Positions 24,882-32,014 of a stretch of 32,139 nt of DNA are shown in pieces. The notes beneath the pieces were generated by a model. That model was given only the letters and a program-made list of their open reading frames with translations, made no database searches and had not been told where the DNA came from. Position 1 is the stretch's first letter. Each line of letters begins with the position of its first letter. Made by a program: the position numbers and the translations under genes. The stretch covers positions 1 through 32,139 of the forward strand of contig JBCBZH010000014.1 in assembly GCA_039815415.1 (NCBI GenBank). Direction: 5' to 3'. This stretch comes from JBCBZH01 sp039815415. Lineage in GTDB: Bacteria; Bacteroidota; Rhodothermia; Rhodothermales; Rubricoccaceae.

Positions 24882-25876
24882 GACGAGGACTCCTCGCGGC
24901 CATCGGAATGGGACTGGCGATGGTCGCCAGCGCGCAGCCAGCGGTGCCCGCGCTTACCGGACGTGTGGTGGATCGGGCCGAGTTGCTCTCTCCTGACATC
25001 GAGTCCGCCATTTCGCAGCGCCTCGCCGCACACGAGGACTCTACGACCAATCAGGTCGCGGTGCTGACGGTCCCCTCGCTGAACGGCGAGGTGCTCGAGG
25101 AGTTCGCCACGACCGTGTTTCGAACGTGGGGGCTGGGCCAGTCCGACGTGGACAACGGTGTGTTGCTCCTCATCGCGCGCGACGACCGAAAGATCCGGAT
25201 CGAGGTAGGCCTCGGTCTTGAAGGAGACCTGACTGACCGGCTTGCCGGCGCCATCATTCGAGACGAGATGACACCCCGCTTTCGAGCTGGCGACTTCGAG
25301 AGTGGAACACTCGGAGCCGTTGAGGCCATCCTGGGCGCACTGGAAGGGACGTACGAGCCCCCCGCTCGACTGGTGGAGTCGGATGACCTCTCGTTGGGCA
25401 AGGGGCTGCTGACGGCGCTGTTATTTGCGGGCCTCCCCATCTTTATCGCCCTGCTAGGGGTGGTTCGGTTTGGACCCGTCGGCCGAGTGATTTCGCTGCT
25501 CGTCTCGGCGCCGTTTGTCGGGATCGGGGGCCTCGTCCTCAGCCACACACCTGCCATTCCCAACCTCCATTGGGTGTTCGTGATCGGATATGCGTGTGTC
25601 TATCTCGGGCTGACGGCATGGATGGCCCTATCTCCGTGGGGCAAGCAGGAGCGGATCAAGCAGCTCGCCAAGCGCGAGAAGGCAAGGCGGCTCCGAAAGG
25701 CGTTTGCCCGAGCGCGAAAGCGTGGGGACACCCGCATCGTATTCGAGGGACATGCCTACACCGTCCCGACCTACACCTCATCGAGTTCGTCGTCGTCCAG
25801 CTCGTTCAGCAGCAGCAGCTCGTTCAGTGGAGGCGGCGGGTTCTCAGGTGGTGGAGGTGCTTCGGGGGGGTGGTAA
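24878..25876 (+). CDS. YgcG-type TPM-domain secreted/membrane protein (second of three)
   Basis: Protein of 332 residues: signal peptide RRGLLAAIGMGLAMVASAQ, then a TPM domain (PALTGRVVDRAELLSPD, NQVAVLTVPSLNGEVLEEFA, FRTWGLGQSDVDNGVLLLIARDDRKIRIEVG, GLEGDLTDRLAGAIIRDEM). Three hydrophobic helices follow, then a basic stretch (KQEERIKQLAKREKARRLRKAF-like) and a Ser-rich then Gly-rich tail (FSGGGGFSGGGGASGGW), the standard YgcG tail. It is a tandem paralogue of the next gene; both keep FRAGDF encoded over a motif copy (25283). The stop TAA overlaps the next ATG (TAATG). Confidence 0.88.
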   Translation: MRRGLLAAIGMGLAMVASAQPAVPALTGRVVDRAELLSPDIESAISQRLAAHEDSTTNQVAVLTVPSLNGEVLEEFATTVFRTWGLGQSDVDNGVLLLIARDDRKIRIEVGLGLEGDLTDRLAGAIIRDEMTPRFRAGDFESGTLGAVEAILGALEGTYEPPARLVESDDLSLGKGLLTALLFAGLPIFIALLGVVRFGPVGRVISLLVSAPFVGIGGLVLSHTPAIPNLHWVFVIGYACVYLGLTAWMALSPWGKQERIKQLAKREKARRLRKAFARARKRGDTRIVFEGHAYTVPTYTSSSSSSSSSFSSSSSFSGGGGFSGGGGASGGW

Positions 25877-26811
25877 TGCGTCCGTCACTGTTTGTGAGCT
25901 TCCTCGGGCTCGTTGTGGTGGCCTCGGCACTGGCTCAGCCGAACGTCCCGGCGCTTACCGGTCGCGTTGTGGACCAGGCCGATATTCTATCTGCTCACGT
26001 CGAATCAGGGCTTGCGCAACGCCTGGCTCAGTTCGAAGACTCCACCGGCGCACAGGTCGTTGTCCTGACCATCCCGTCGCTGGACGGTGCTGTTCTAGAG
26101 GAGTTCGCCACGACAGTGTTTCGGACCTGGGGGCTCGGTCAGGCGGGTGCGGACAACGGAGTCCTGCTTCTCGTCGCGCGCGACGACCGGGAGCTGCGCA
26201 TCGAAGTCGGCTTTGGCCTCGAAGGCGACCTCACCGACGCGATGGCGGGACGGATCATCCGAAACGTGATCGTCCCTCAGTTTCGAGCTGGCGATTTCGA
26301 TGCGGGCGTGCTGCTCGGGGTGGATGCCATCCTTGGCAGCATCGAAGGCACCTACGTTCCGCCTGACGATGTCGCCACCGATGACGGCGACCTGATTGGG
26401 CTTCTGTTGCTGCCGCTGTTTCTGTTCTTCCAGATTGCCGGGCACCTGTACACCGGCCGGGACGGACGCGCCGGCGAGGTCGTTCTCGGATGGCTCGGGG
26501 CTCTGGCTGGAGGATTGGCTGGCATCGGAATCGGCATGCTGACCGATGTCGGCTGGTGGCTCGCGCTCACGCTGGTGATCCCAGTGGTGGTGATCGGGCT
26601 CAACCGATACCTGGAGACCCGGCCTCGCTTCAGGAAAGCGCGTCGGAAGCGGCGGCGGAAGGCGCGGATCATCCGAAACGCCCGTCGTGCGGGAAAGTCC
26701 AGCGTGATGATCGATGGCGTGCGCCACTCGGTGCCTTCCAGCTCGTCCGGTGGCGGGTTCAGCGGTGGCGGCGGATCCTCCGGTGGAGGCGGGGCCTCTG
26801 GGAGTTGGTAG
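25876..26811 (+). CDS. YgcG-type TPM-domain secreted/membrane protein (third of three)
   Basis: Protein of 311 residues, tandem duplicate of the preceding gene. ATG 25876 overlaps the previous stop and gives the signal RPSLFVSFLGLVVVASALAQ; the open frame upstream is out-of-frame coding of its neighbour. The TPM core matches its neighbour closely (LTGRVVDQADILSAHV, EFATTVFRTWGLGQAGADNG, IEVGFGLEGDLTDAMAGRIIR). Two helices (LIGLLLLPLFLFFQIAG and the GALAGGLAGIGIGM region) and a strongly basic segment (RKARRKRRRKARIIR) precede the Gly/Ser tail GGGFSGGGGSSGGGGASGSW. LemA, the usual neighbour of this pair, is not in the window. Confidence 0.88.
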   Translation: MRPSLFVSFLGLVVVASALAQPNVPALTGRVVDQADILSAHVESGLAQRLAQFEDSTGAQVVVLTIPSLDGAVLEEFATTVFRTWGLGQAGADNGVLLLVARDDRELRIEVGFGLEGDLTDAMAGRIIRNVIVPQFRAGDFDAGVLLGVDAILGSIEGTYVPPDDVATDDGDLIGLLLLPLFLFFQIAGHLYTGRDGRAGEVVLGWLGALAGGLAGIGIGMLTDVGWWLALTLVIPVVVIGLNRYLETRPRFRKARRKRRRKARIIRNARRAGKSSVMIDGVRHSVPSSSSGGGFSGGGGSSGGGGASGSW

Positions 26812-26840
26812 GAGCGAGTGGGCCGCCTCGAGCTGGCGGA

Positions 26841-27272
26841 CTACTGCGCGATGTTTAGCGCTTCGATGCGCAACGTGGTGCCGTCCACGTCTTCGAGCCA
26901 CAGGCTTTGCCCGGCCTCGGTGTAGTCCACGCCCTGCATGGCCAACCGGGCACGGAGCAGATGCCAGGTCCGTTTGGGCATCCCGAACGCCAGCTCGTGG
27001 ACGCCCCGCGTCGCGTCGCCGTCGGCTTCCACCAGCTCGAAGACCTGATTGCCCTCGGCATCGAGCATCTTGGCGCGCGGGGCCGAGGTCACCGGGTGGA
27101 TGCCAACGCCGTCGAGGGTGAGTCCGAGGGTGCGGACGTAGAAGTCCAGCGCTTCGTCAAATCGCGTCGTTCGGACGCACACGCTCTGGAGCCACACGGT
27201 CGAGCTGGGTTTCCGGAGCGCTCGCTCCGCCTGGCGGAGGGGAGACTCGCTGAGTGAGAGGGACAACGGCAT
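26841..27272 (-). CDS. VOC-superfamily (glyoxalase/dioxygenase-like) protein
   Basis: Single vicinal-oxygen-chelate protein of 143 residues. VWLQSVCVRTTRFDEALDFYVRTLGLTLDG is a typical first beta-alpha-beta module (FYxxxLGL). GNQVFELVEADGD and GVHELAFGMPKRTWHLLRARLAMQGVDY build the second, and LWLEDVDGTTLRIEAL ends with the DPDGN-like turn and the C-terminal metal-ligand Glu. The His/Glu arrangement expected for metal binding is only partly present, so substrate and even catalysis are unclear. It is the last gene on this strand after sufT, 164 bp away, and converges on the TPM gene with only 29 bp between stops; that spacer holds a motif copy (26829). Confidence 0.78.
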   Translation of the reverse strand: MPLSLSLSESPLRQAERALRKPSSTVWLQSVCVRTTRFDEALDFYVRTLGLTLDGVGIHPVTSAPRAKMLDAEGNQVFELVEADGDATRGVHELAFGMPKRTWHLLRARLAMQGVDYTEAGQSLWLEDVDGTTLRIEALNIAQ

Positions 27273-27436
27273 AGAGTGACGTGGTGGATGCGTCTCTGCG
27301 ATGGACGGCGTTTCGAGTCGTCTTCCAGACCGTATGCCGCTGCTGGATGTGCCTCTTCACTCGCCGTTGCGGGAACATCCTGGATGCACCTCTGCCGTCT
27401 ATACTCAGGCTGAACCGGTGCTGGACGTGCCCCGAG

Positions 27437-27793
27437 CTACATCAAGCCCAAGGTGAGACGCGCCTCGTCGCTGAGCATCTCCATCGAGTACGTCGGTACG
27501 AACACCAGGTCGATGGCTGCGCGCTCGACGCCCTCCAATGCGTTCACACCCTGCTCGACTTCAGCAGGCAAGGTCTCAGCAGCAGGGCAGTTGGGCGCCG
27601 TAAGAGTCATGCGGACCGTCACGTCCTTTCCTGCCTCGCCGTCTTCAATCTCCCAGCCGTAGATGAGTCCAAGGTCCCAGATAGGCACCGGGATCTCGGG
27701 GTCGTAGATCGACCGCACCACCTGGACGATCTCCTCCTCCAACTCGGAGAGGTCGTCCACCTCGCGCCCGTCGGTGAGAAAGTCTCGAGTCAT
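27437..27793 (-). CDS. sufT: SufT-like MIP18/DUF59 Fe-S assembly protein
   Basis: Protein of 118 residues from ATG 27793 (MTRDFLTDG); an earlier in-frame ATG at 27826 lies in the hairpin spacer and is less likely. LEEEIVQVVRSIYDPEIPVPIWDLGLIYGWEIE is the MIP18 signature (DPEIPV.i.dLGLiy), and VRMTLTAPNCPAAETLP holds the conserved Cys (APNCP). This family acts in maturation of Fe-S proteins, often as an accessory to SUF. Position at the end of sufB-sufC-sufD supports the SufT name. The usual sufS and sufE genes are not between sufD and sufT here. Confidence 0.88.
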   Translation of the reverse strand: MTRDFLTDGREVDDLSELEEEIVQVVRSIYDPEIPVPIWDLGLIYGWEIEDGEAGKDVTVRMTLTAPNCPAAETLPAEVEQGVNALEGVERAAIDLVFVPTYSMEMLSDEARLTLGLM

Positions 27794-27810
27794 GAAGAAA
27801 GGGGAAGGGG

Positions 27811-27836
27811 GGCAAGAGGCGTGCAACCCTCTTGCC
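27811..27836 (-). other. Hairpin in the sufD-sufT spacer
   Basis: GGCAAGAGG (27811-27819), 8-base loop, CCTCTTGCC (27828-27836): a perfect 9-bp stem between the sufT start (27793) and the sufD stop (27852). The same GGCAAGAGG arm recurs in the sufB-sufC spacer. Probably an mRNA processing, stability or attenuation element; there is no T-run. Confidence 0.55.
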
Positions 27837-27851
27837 TGGTTGCTCTCGTCC

Positions 27852-29165
27852 CTATTTCAGCCGTTCGGCGATTAGAGCATCGAGGTGGTCGCGGAGCGGT
27901 TCACGGGACACCATCTCGACGACATCGTGCGCGAAGGCATAGAGCAGCATGGCTCGGGCGTCAGCCTCGGAGACGCCGCGTGAGCGGAGGTAGAAGACGT
28001 GCTCCGGCTCGACAGATCCGGTGGTGGACCCGTGCGAGCATTGTACGTCGTCAGCGTAAATCTCCAGCTCAGGCTTCGAATAGTGATGCGCGTCCGGGCT
28101 GAGGACTACACCCTGGCTCTGCTGGTAGGCGTTCGTCTGTTGCGCTGCGCGGTGGACGTACACCTTGCCGTTGAAGACACCTGTGGACTTCTCGTACACG
28201 ATGCCCTTGAACAGCTCATTGGACTGACAGGCCGGAGCCACATGATCTACGAGCGTGGACGTGTCTACATGCTGATCGCCCCGGCAGATGTAGAGGCCGC
28301 CCAGCGTGGACTGGCAGCCCTCTCCGCCTGGAACCATCACCATGTTGTTGCGAACCGTGCCCGAGGCGAAGGTGAACACCAGCGTCTCAACGGTTGAGTC
28401 ACGCTCCTGGTGGACGTGGACCATCGAGACACCATTGGCGGCATCGCCCTCATCCTGAATGCGGACGTGCTCAACGTTGGCCTGTGCCCCCGCCACGATT
28501 TCCGTCAGCTCGTTGCGGAATGTCGCGCTAGCGCCAATGACGTGGAACGTCTCGAGAACGGTGGCCTGGGCCACCTCCTCAACGACGATCAGGTGGCGGC
28601 TCTGAACGAATGTGGGCGAATCCGCCGTGGTGACGTGGACCACATGGATGGGGCGCTCCACAGCAACGCCGCGCGGGACGTGGAGGTAGAGACCGTCCAG
28701 GCCGAACGAGGCGTTGAGAGCTGCAAACGCATCCCGCTGCACGTCCACATGGCGCCCGAAATGCGCCGCCAGCGCGTCGCCATTCGTCAGCATGGCCTCG
28801 CGAAGGCTTCCGACCTGGATTCGATCCGGCAGCCCACTCAGGTCGGAGAGGGAGACATCGAAGCGGCCGTTGACCAACACCACGCGCGCGGCGTCGAAAT
28901 CCGCAACGGCGAATCCGTCCAGGGCCGAGGCATCGAGTTGGCGCGAGGGGTCGGCGAGTCGGTAGTCCGGTTCCAGCGCGGGGCGCAGGTCCGTGTACTT
29001 CCACGCTTCGTCTTTGGTCGTGGGGAGCCCGAGCGTCTCGAAGGTGGTGCGAGCGCTTTGGCGTTGGGCCGCGAACGGCGTTGGGGCGCCATCGCCACTA
29101 AAGGCGAGGTCGAGCGCATCCACGGCGGCACGGACGAGGGCAGGGGCCTGGGTGAGATCAGTCAT
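27852..29165 (-). CDS. sufD: Fe-S cluster assembly protein SufD
   Basis: Cytoplasmic scaffold subunit of the SufBCD complex, 437 residues. ATG 29165 gives MTDLTQAPALVRAAV; a TTG six codons upstream is not needed. N-terminal helical part contains TLGLPTTKDEAWKYTDLRP, the usual SufD phrase. The beta-helix core includes LHVPRGVAVERPIHVVH, EVAQATVLETFHV and GGEGCQSTLGGLYICRGDQHVDTSTLVDH. The C-terminal part SHGSTTGSVEPEHVFYLRSRGVSEADARAMLLYAF is the SufB/D signature with the conserved His. It is third in the sufB-C-D-T run with an 86-bp spacer upstream. Confidence 0.93.
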   Translation of the reverse strand: MTDLTQAPALVRAAVDALDLAFSGDGAPTPFAAQRQSARTTFETLGLPTTKDEAWKYTDLRPALEPDYRLADPSRQLDASALDGFAVADFDAARVVLVNGRFDVSLSDLSGLPDRIQVGSLREAMLTNGDALAAHFGRHVDVQRDAFAALNASFGLDGLYLHVPRGVAVERPIHVVHVTTADSPTFVQSRHLIVVEEVAQATVLETFHVIGASATFRNELTEIVAGAQANVEHVRIQDEGDAANGVSMVHVHQERDSTVETLVFTFASGTVRNNMVMVPGGEGCQSTLGGLYICRGDQHVDTSTLVDHVAPACQSNELFKGIVYEKSTGVFNGKVYVHRAAQQTNAYQQSQGVVLSPDAHHYSKPELEIYADDVQCSHGSTTGSVEPEHVFYLRSRGVSEADARAMLLYAFAHDVVEMVSREPLRDHLDALIAERLK

Positions 29166-29207
29166 GCTGAGAGTCGAAATCAAAATGAGAGGGTCGAGCT
29201 GGCGACT

Positions 29208-29230
29208 CCGAGTGGCGGTACAGCACTCGG
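29208..29230 (-). other. Hairpin in the sufC-sufD spacer
   Basis: CCGAGTG (29208-29214), 9-base loop, CACTCGG (29224-29230): a 7-bp stem directly beside an extended motif copy TCGAGCTGGCGA (29194-29205). It lies between the sufC stop (29252) and the sufD start (29165). Confidence 0.4.
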
Positions 29231-29251
29231 GGCGTTCAACCCTGCACTCAC

Positions 29252-30016
29252 CTACGCGGGGACAGCCGCTTCCTCGAGGAGCCAGTCGTAGCCCTTGGCT
29301 TCCAACTCTTCCGCCAGCTCGGGGCCGCCCGAACGGACGATTCGCCCGTCGATGAGCACGTGCACGCGGTCGGGCCGGTTGAAGTTGAGCAGGCGCTGGT
29401 AGTGCGTAATCAGCACGAAGGCGCGGTTCTCCGAACGCAGCTTGTTGACGCCCTCAGAGACAATCCGCAGCGCGTCGATGTCGAGACCGGAGTCGGTTTC
29501 GTCGAGGATGGCGACGCGGGGGTCGAGCATCGCCATCTGGAAGATCTCGGCACGCTTCTTCTCACCCCCCGAGAAGCCTTCGTTCACCGAACGCTTGGTG
29601 AGCTTCGGGTCCAGGTTGACGAACTCGGCCTTCTCGCGCATCAGCTTCAGGAAGTCGCTGACTGACATCTCGGGCTCGCCGCGATGCTCACGCACGGAGT
29701 TGACGGCCGTGCGAAGGAACTGGTGCGTGCTCACGCCCGGCAGCTCGACGGGATACTGGAACGCCAGGAAGAGGCCCTCGCGGGTACGCTCCTCGGGGTC
29801 CATTTCGAGGAGGTCCTCGCCGTCGAACGTGATGGAGCCTTCGGAGACTTCATAGTCGTCGCGGCCCGCCAGCACGTGGCCGAGCGTGGACTTGCCGGAG
29901 CCGTTTGGCCCCATGATGGCATGGACCTCGCCCGGGTGGACGTCCAGCGAGAGGCCTTTCAGAATCTCGTGGTCCTCGACGGACGCGTGGAGGTTGTTGA
30001 TCGAAAGAAGAGGCAT
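29252..30016 (-). CDS. sufC: Fe-S cluster assembly ATPase SufC
   Basis: ABC-type ATPase of 254 residues that powers the SufBCD scaffold. Walker A GPNGSGKSTLGHVLAG, Q-loop LAFQYPVELPGV (Suf-specific), signature FSGGEKKRAEIFQMA, Walker B VAILDETDSGLDIDAL and switch His in FVLITHYQRLL are all intact. The insert after the Q-loop and the KKRAE signature separate SufC from transport ATPases. ATG 30016 begins MPLLSINNLHASV. It lies between sufB (95-bp spacer) and sufD. Confidence 0.97.
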   Translation of the reverse strand: MPLLSINNLHASVEDHEILKGLSLDVHPGEVHAIMGPNGSGKSTLGHVLAGRDDYEVSEGSITFDGEDLLEMDPEERTREGLFLAFQYPVELPGVSTHQFLRTAVNSVREHRGEPEMSVSDFLKLMREKAEFVNLDPKLTKRSVNEGFSGGEKKRAEIFQMAMLDPRVAILDETDSGLDIDALRIVSEGVNKLRSENRAFVLITHYQRLLNFNRPDRVHVLIDGRIVRSGGPELAEELEAKGYDWLLEEAAVPA

Positions 30017-30067
30017 GACGTACTGAATTGAGGGAAGGGGGATGAGGGAAGGGAAATGGCTCGAGCT

Positions 30068-30090
30068 GGCGAGAGGATGCCCCTCTTGCC
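30068..30090 (-). other. Hairpin in the sufB-sufC spacer, built on a motif copy
   Basis: GGCGAGAGG (30068-30076), loop ATGCC, CCTCTTGCC (30082-30090): a 9-bp stem with one G-U pair. Its left arm is the end of the extended motif TCGAGCTGGCGA (30061-30072). The minus-strand arm GGCAAGAGG equals that of the sufD-sufT hairpin. Confidence 0.5.
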
Positions 30091-30111
30091 TCCTGGCCTA
30101 TCACCCCTGCC

Positions 30112-31575
30112 TTAGCCGACGGAGCCTTCGAGCTGGACGCTGAGCAGCTTCTGCGCCTCGACGGCAAACTCCATCGGAAGCTTGGCGAGGATCTCCTTGG
30201 CGTAGCCGTTGACAATGAGGTTGAGCGCGTCCTGCTCCGAGATGCCGCGAGCCTGGCAATAGAACATCTGGTCTTCGCCGACCTTCGAGGTGGTGGCCTC
30301 GTGTTCTACCTGCGCGGTGTCATTGTGGATCTCGATGTAGGGGAACGTGTGAGCGCCACACTGGTCGCCGATCAGCAGCGAATCGCACTGAGAGAAGTTG
30401 CGCGCGCCCTCGGCCTTCTTGTTGACGCGGACCAAGCCTCTGTACGAGTTGTTGGAGTGCCCGGCCGAGATGCCCTTCGAGATGATGGTACTCCGGGTGT
30501 TCTTTCCCAGATGGATCATCTTGGTCCCAGTGTCTGCCTGCTGGTAGTCCTTGGTAAAGGCCACCGAGTAAAACTCGCCGACGGAGCCATCGCCCTTGAG
30601 AATGCAGGACGGGTACTTCCAGGTGATTGCGCTTCCAGTCTCGAGCTGCGTCCAGGTGATCTTGGAATTGCGGCCGGAGCACAGCCCGCGCTTCGTCACA
30701 AAGTTGTAAACGCCGCCTTGGCCCTCAGCGTTGCCGGGGTACCAGTTCTGAACCGTCGAATACTTCACCTCGGCATCGTCGTGCGCGATGATCTCGACGA
30801 TGGCAGCGTGGAGTTGATACTCCTCACGCATGGGCGCCGTGCAGCCCTCCATGTAGGACACGTAGCCGCCTTCCTCGCAGATGATCAGCGTTCGCTCAAA
30901 CTGGCCCGTATTGGCCTCGTTGATGCGGAAGTAGGTGCTCAGCTCCATCGGGCAGCGAACGCCCTTGGGGATGTAGCAGAAGCTGCCGTCTGAGAACACG
31001 GCGGAGTTGAGGGCGGCGAAAAGGTTGTCCGTGTAGGGAACCACCTTGCCCATGTTCGCGCGAACGAGGTCTGGGTGGTTCTCGACCGCCTCGGAGAACG
31101 AGCAGAAGATGATGCCCTCTTTCGCCAGCTCCTCTTTGAAGGTGGTCGCGACGCTGACCGAGTCCATCACTGCATCCACGGCAACGCCTGCCAACGCGGC
31201 CTGCTCGCGGAGCGGAATGCCGAGCCGCTCGAAGTCATCGAGGATCTCCTGCGGGACATCATCGAGCGAGTCGTACTTAGCCTTCTTGCCAGGAGCGGCG
31301 TAGTAGTACGCGTCCTGGTAGTCAATCGGCGCGATGTTCAGATGTGCCCAGTCGGGCTCGCGGCCTTCGTCAAGCAGCTTGAAGAAGTGTCGGAGGGCCT
31401 TCAGACGGTATTCGAGGAGCCATTCCGGCTCTTCTTTCTTGGCCGAGATGAAACGGACGATGTCCTCACTCAGACCCTTCGGGGCCTTCTCAGACTCGAC
31501 GTCCGTGGTGAAGCCGTACTTGTAGCCCTCCTGGGCGACGTCCTCAAAGAAATCGTGCTCGGTATACGTGGGCAT
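30112..31575 (-). CDS. sufB: Fe-S cluster assembly protein SufB
   Basis: Main scaffold subunit of SufBCD, 487 residues, normal length. MPTYTEHDFFEDVAQEGYKYGF leads into EPEWLLEYRLKALRHF. The beta-helix contains FSDGSFCYIPKGVRCPMELSTYFRIN, SYMEGCTAPMREEYQLHAAIVEI, KYSTVQNWYPG, NFVTKRGLCSGRNSKITWTQLETGSAITWKYPSC and GKNTRSTIISKGISAGHSNNSYRGLV. SQCDSLLIGDQCGAHTFPYIE carries the conserved cluster-assembly Cys, and HEATTSKVGEDQMFYCQARG the conserved Glu/His region. It is the first gene of the suf run; a 205-bp divergent region separates it from the SufA-like gene. Confidence 0.97.
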   Translation of the reverse strand: MPTYTEHDFFEDVAQEGYKYGFTTDVESEKAPKGLSEDIVRFISAKKEEPEWLLEYRLKALRHFFKLLDEGREPDWAHLNIAPIDYQDAYYYAAPGKKAKYDSLDDVPQEILDDFERLGIPLREQAALAGVAVDAVMDSVSVATTFKEELAKEGIIFCSFSEAVENHPDLVRANMGKVVPYTDNLFAALNSAVFSDGSFCYIPKGVRCPMELSTYFRINEANTGQFERTLIICEEGGYVSYMEGCTAPMREEYQLHAAIVEIIAHDDAEVKYSTVQNWYPGNAEGQGGVYNFVTKRGLCSGRNSKITWTQLETGSAITWKYPSCILKGDGSVGEFYSVAFTKDYQQADTGTKMIHLGKNTRSTIISKGISAGHSNNSYRGLVRVNKKAEGARNFSQCDSLLIGDQCGAHTFPYIEIHNDTAQVEHEATTSKVGEDQMFYCQARGISEQDALNLIVNGYAKEILAKLPMEFAVEAQKLLSVQLEGSVG

Positions 31576-31625
31576 TCTGAAATCAGTCGGGGTGGGTGGA
31601 CCAACCGGGACGAGAGGGGGCTGTT

Positions 31626-31659
31626 CCCCGAAAGCGACGTGAACCGTCGGGTCTCGGGG
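31626..31659. promoter_or_regulatory. Two-part stem-loop in the divergent sufB/sufA-like control region
   Basis: The spacer 31576-31780 must hold promoters for both suf directions. CCCCGA (31626-31631) pairs with TCGGGG (31654-31659) and, inside, CGACG (31635-31639) pairs with CGTCG (31645-31649) around TGAAC. It lies about 50 bases before the sufB ATG. It could be a 5'-leader hairpin or a dyad for an Fe-S-sensing regulator, but I do not recognise an Rrf2/IscR or Fur box and no TAnnTTTG box was found. Confidence 0.4.
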
Positions 31660-31780
31660 AGTTCACACAAACCGCCAGAATTCACCGCGAAACCCGGCGC
31701 CCCCGGATCAGTTCTGAAGGCCCAGCACCTCGGGGTGTCGTTTTCTTCCTGCGCTGCTCGCCAACTCGACCTCTCTTCTC

Positions 31781-32014
31781 ATGTCTGAGTCTCCCGCCCT
31801 CGCCACGTTCTCTGCGACGGATCGAGCCATCACTCGCCTGCGCGAGGTCGCCGACGCGGAAGGCATTGACGCCAGCTCGACCTATCTCCGCGTCGCGGTG
31901 GTGACTGGCGGCTGCTCCGGGCTGACCTATGACCTCGGCTGGGACACCGTTCGCCAGCCCGATGATGAGCTGGTGGAGGTGGGCGGCCTCCAGATTGTCC
32001 TGGACCTCAAGAGC
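31781..32014 (+). CDS. SufA/IscA/ErpA-type Fe-S carrier, truncated at a chimeric junction
   Basis: A-type carrier that would receive clusters from SufBCD and pass them to apoproteins. ATG 31781 gives MSESPALATFSATDRAITRLREVADAEG, then the core LRVAVVTGGCSGLTYDLGWD with the first conserved Cys (GGCSGL) and the strand VEVGGLQIVLDLKS. A normal protein would continue '..yl.G..ldy...l.g.GF.f.NP' and end with a CGC motif, but after LKS (32014) the sequence has no resemblance to the family. The frame stays open to the window end only by chance. The real gene should be about 330 bp. Its position divergent from sufB supports the role. A motif copy lies at 31870. Confidence 0.8.

Larger units (their letters stand above)
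2374..31879. repeat. Dispersed asymmetric 10-mer CGAGCTGGCG (36 copies), extended TCGAGCTGGCGA
   Basis: Exact copies read by eye. Plus orientation start positions: 3757, 4596, 5635, 5789, 7824, 8132, 10679, 12042, 13783, 15193, 15365, 17156, 19048, 19452, 21871, 22153, 23769, 25283, 26284, 26829, 29195, 30062. Minus orientation: 2374, 3638, 5756, 7301, 8117, 10583, 11367, 12505, 13916, 17113, 22560, 26988, 29312, 31870. Ten copies (4596, 5756, 8132, 13916, 17156, 23769, 25283, 26284, 29195, 30062) have the full 12-mer. Nine copies are intergenic (5635, 7301, 8117, 8132, 15193, 19452, 26829, 29195, 30062). In genes the motif is read as ELA, RAG, ASS or RQL, so selection is on DNA, not on one peptide. 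One-mismatch variants are also frequent (for example 19466, 22254, 31121). Likely a DNA uptake sequence or HIP1-like element. Confidence 0.8.

Noticed and set aside
25780..26811. Short tandem repeats at the ends of the two YgcG-type genes
   Set aside because: These encode the normal Ser/Gly-rich tails of the family, not a DNA repeat element.
26095..26901. 268-codon minus-strand open frame across the third TPM gene
   Set aside because: His/Arg/Gln-rich nonsense-like sequence opposite a clear TPM protein, and it overlaps the VOC gene in another frame.
27301..27456. Small plus-strand frame of 51 codons with LLDVPLHSPL and VLDVPRA
   Set aside because: It runs into the end of sufT on the other strand and has no ribosome site or homology I recognise. 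The loosely repeated TGGATG-like phrases (27286, 27344, 27381, 27422) are irregularly spaced and too degenerate to call a repeat array.
2374..31879. The 10-mer as a codon-usage effect of Glu-Leu-Ala (GAGCTGGCG)
   Set aside because: Considered because ELA is common in GC-rich genes, but many copies are read in other frames (RAG, ASS, RQL) and nine are intergenic; codon bias cannot explain those.
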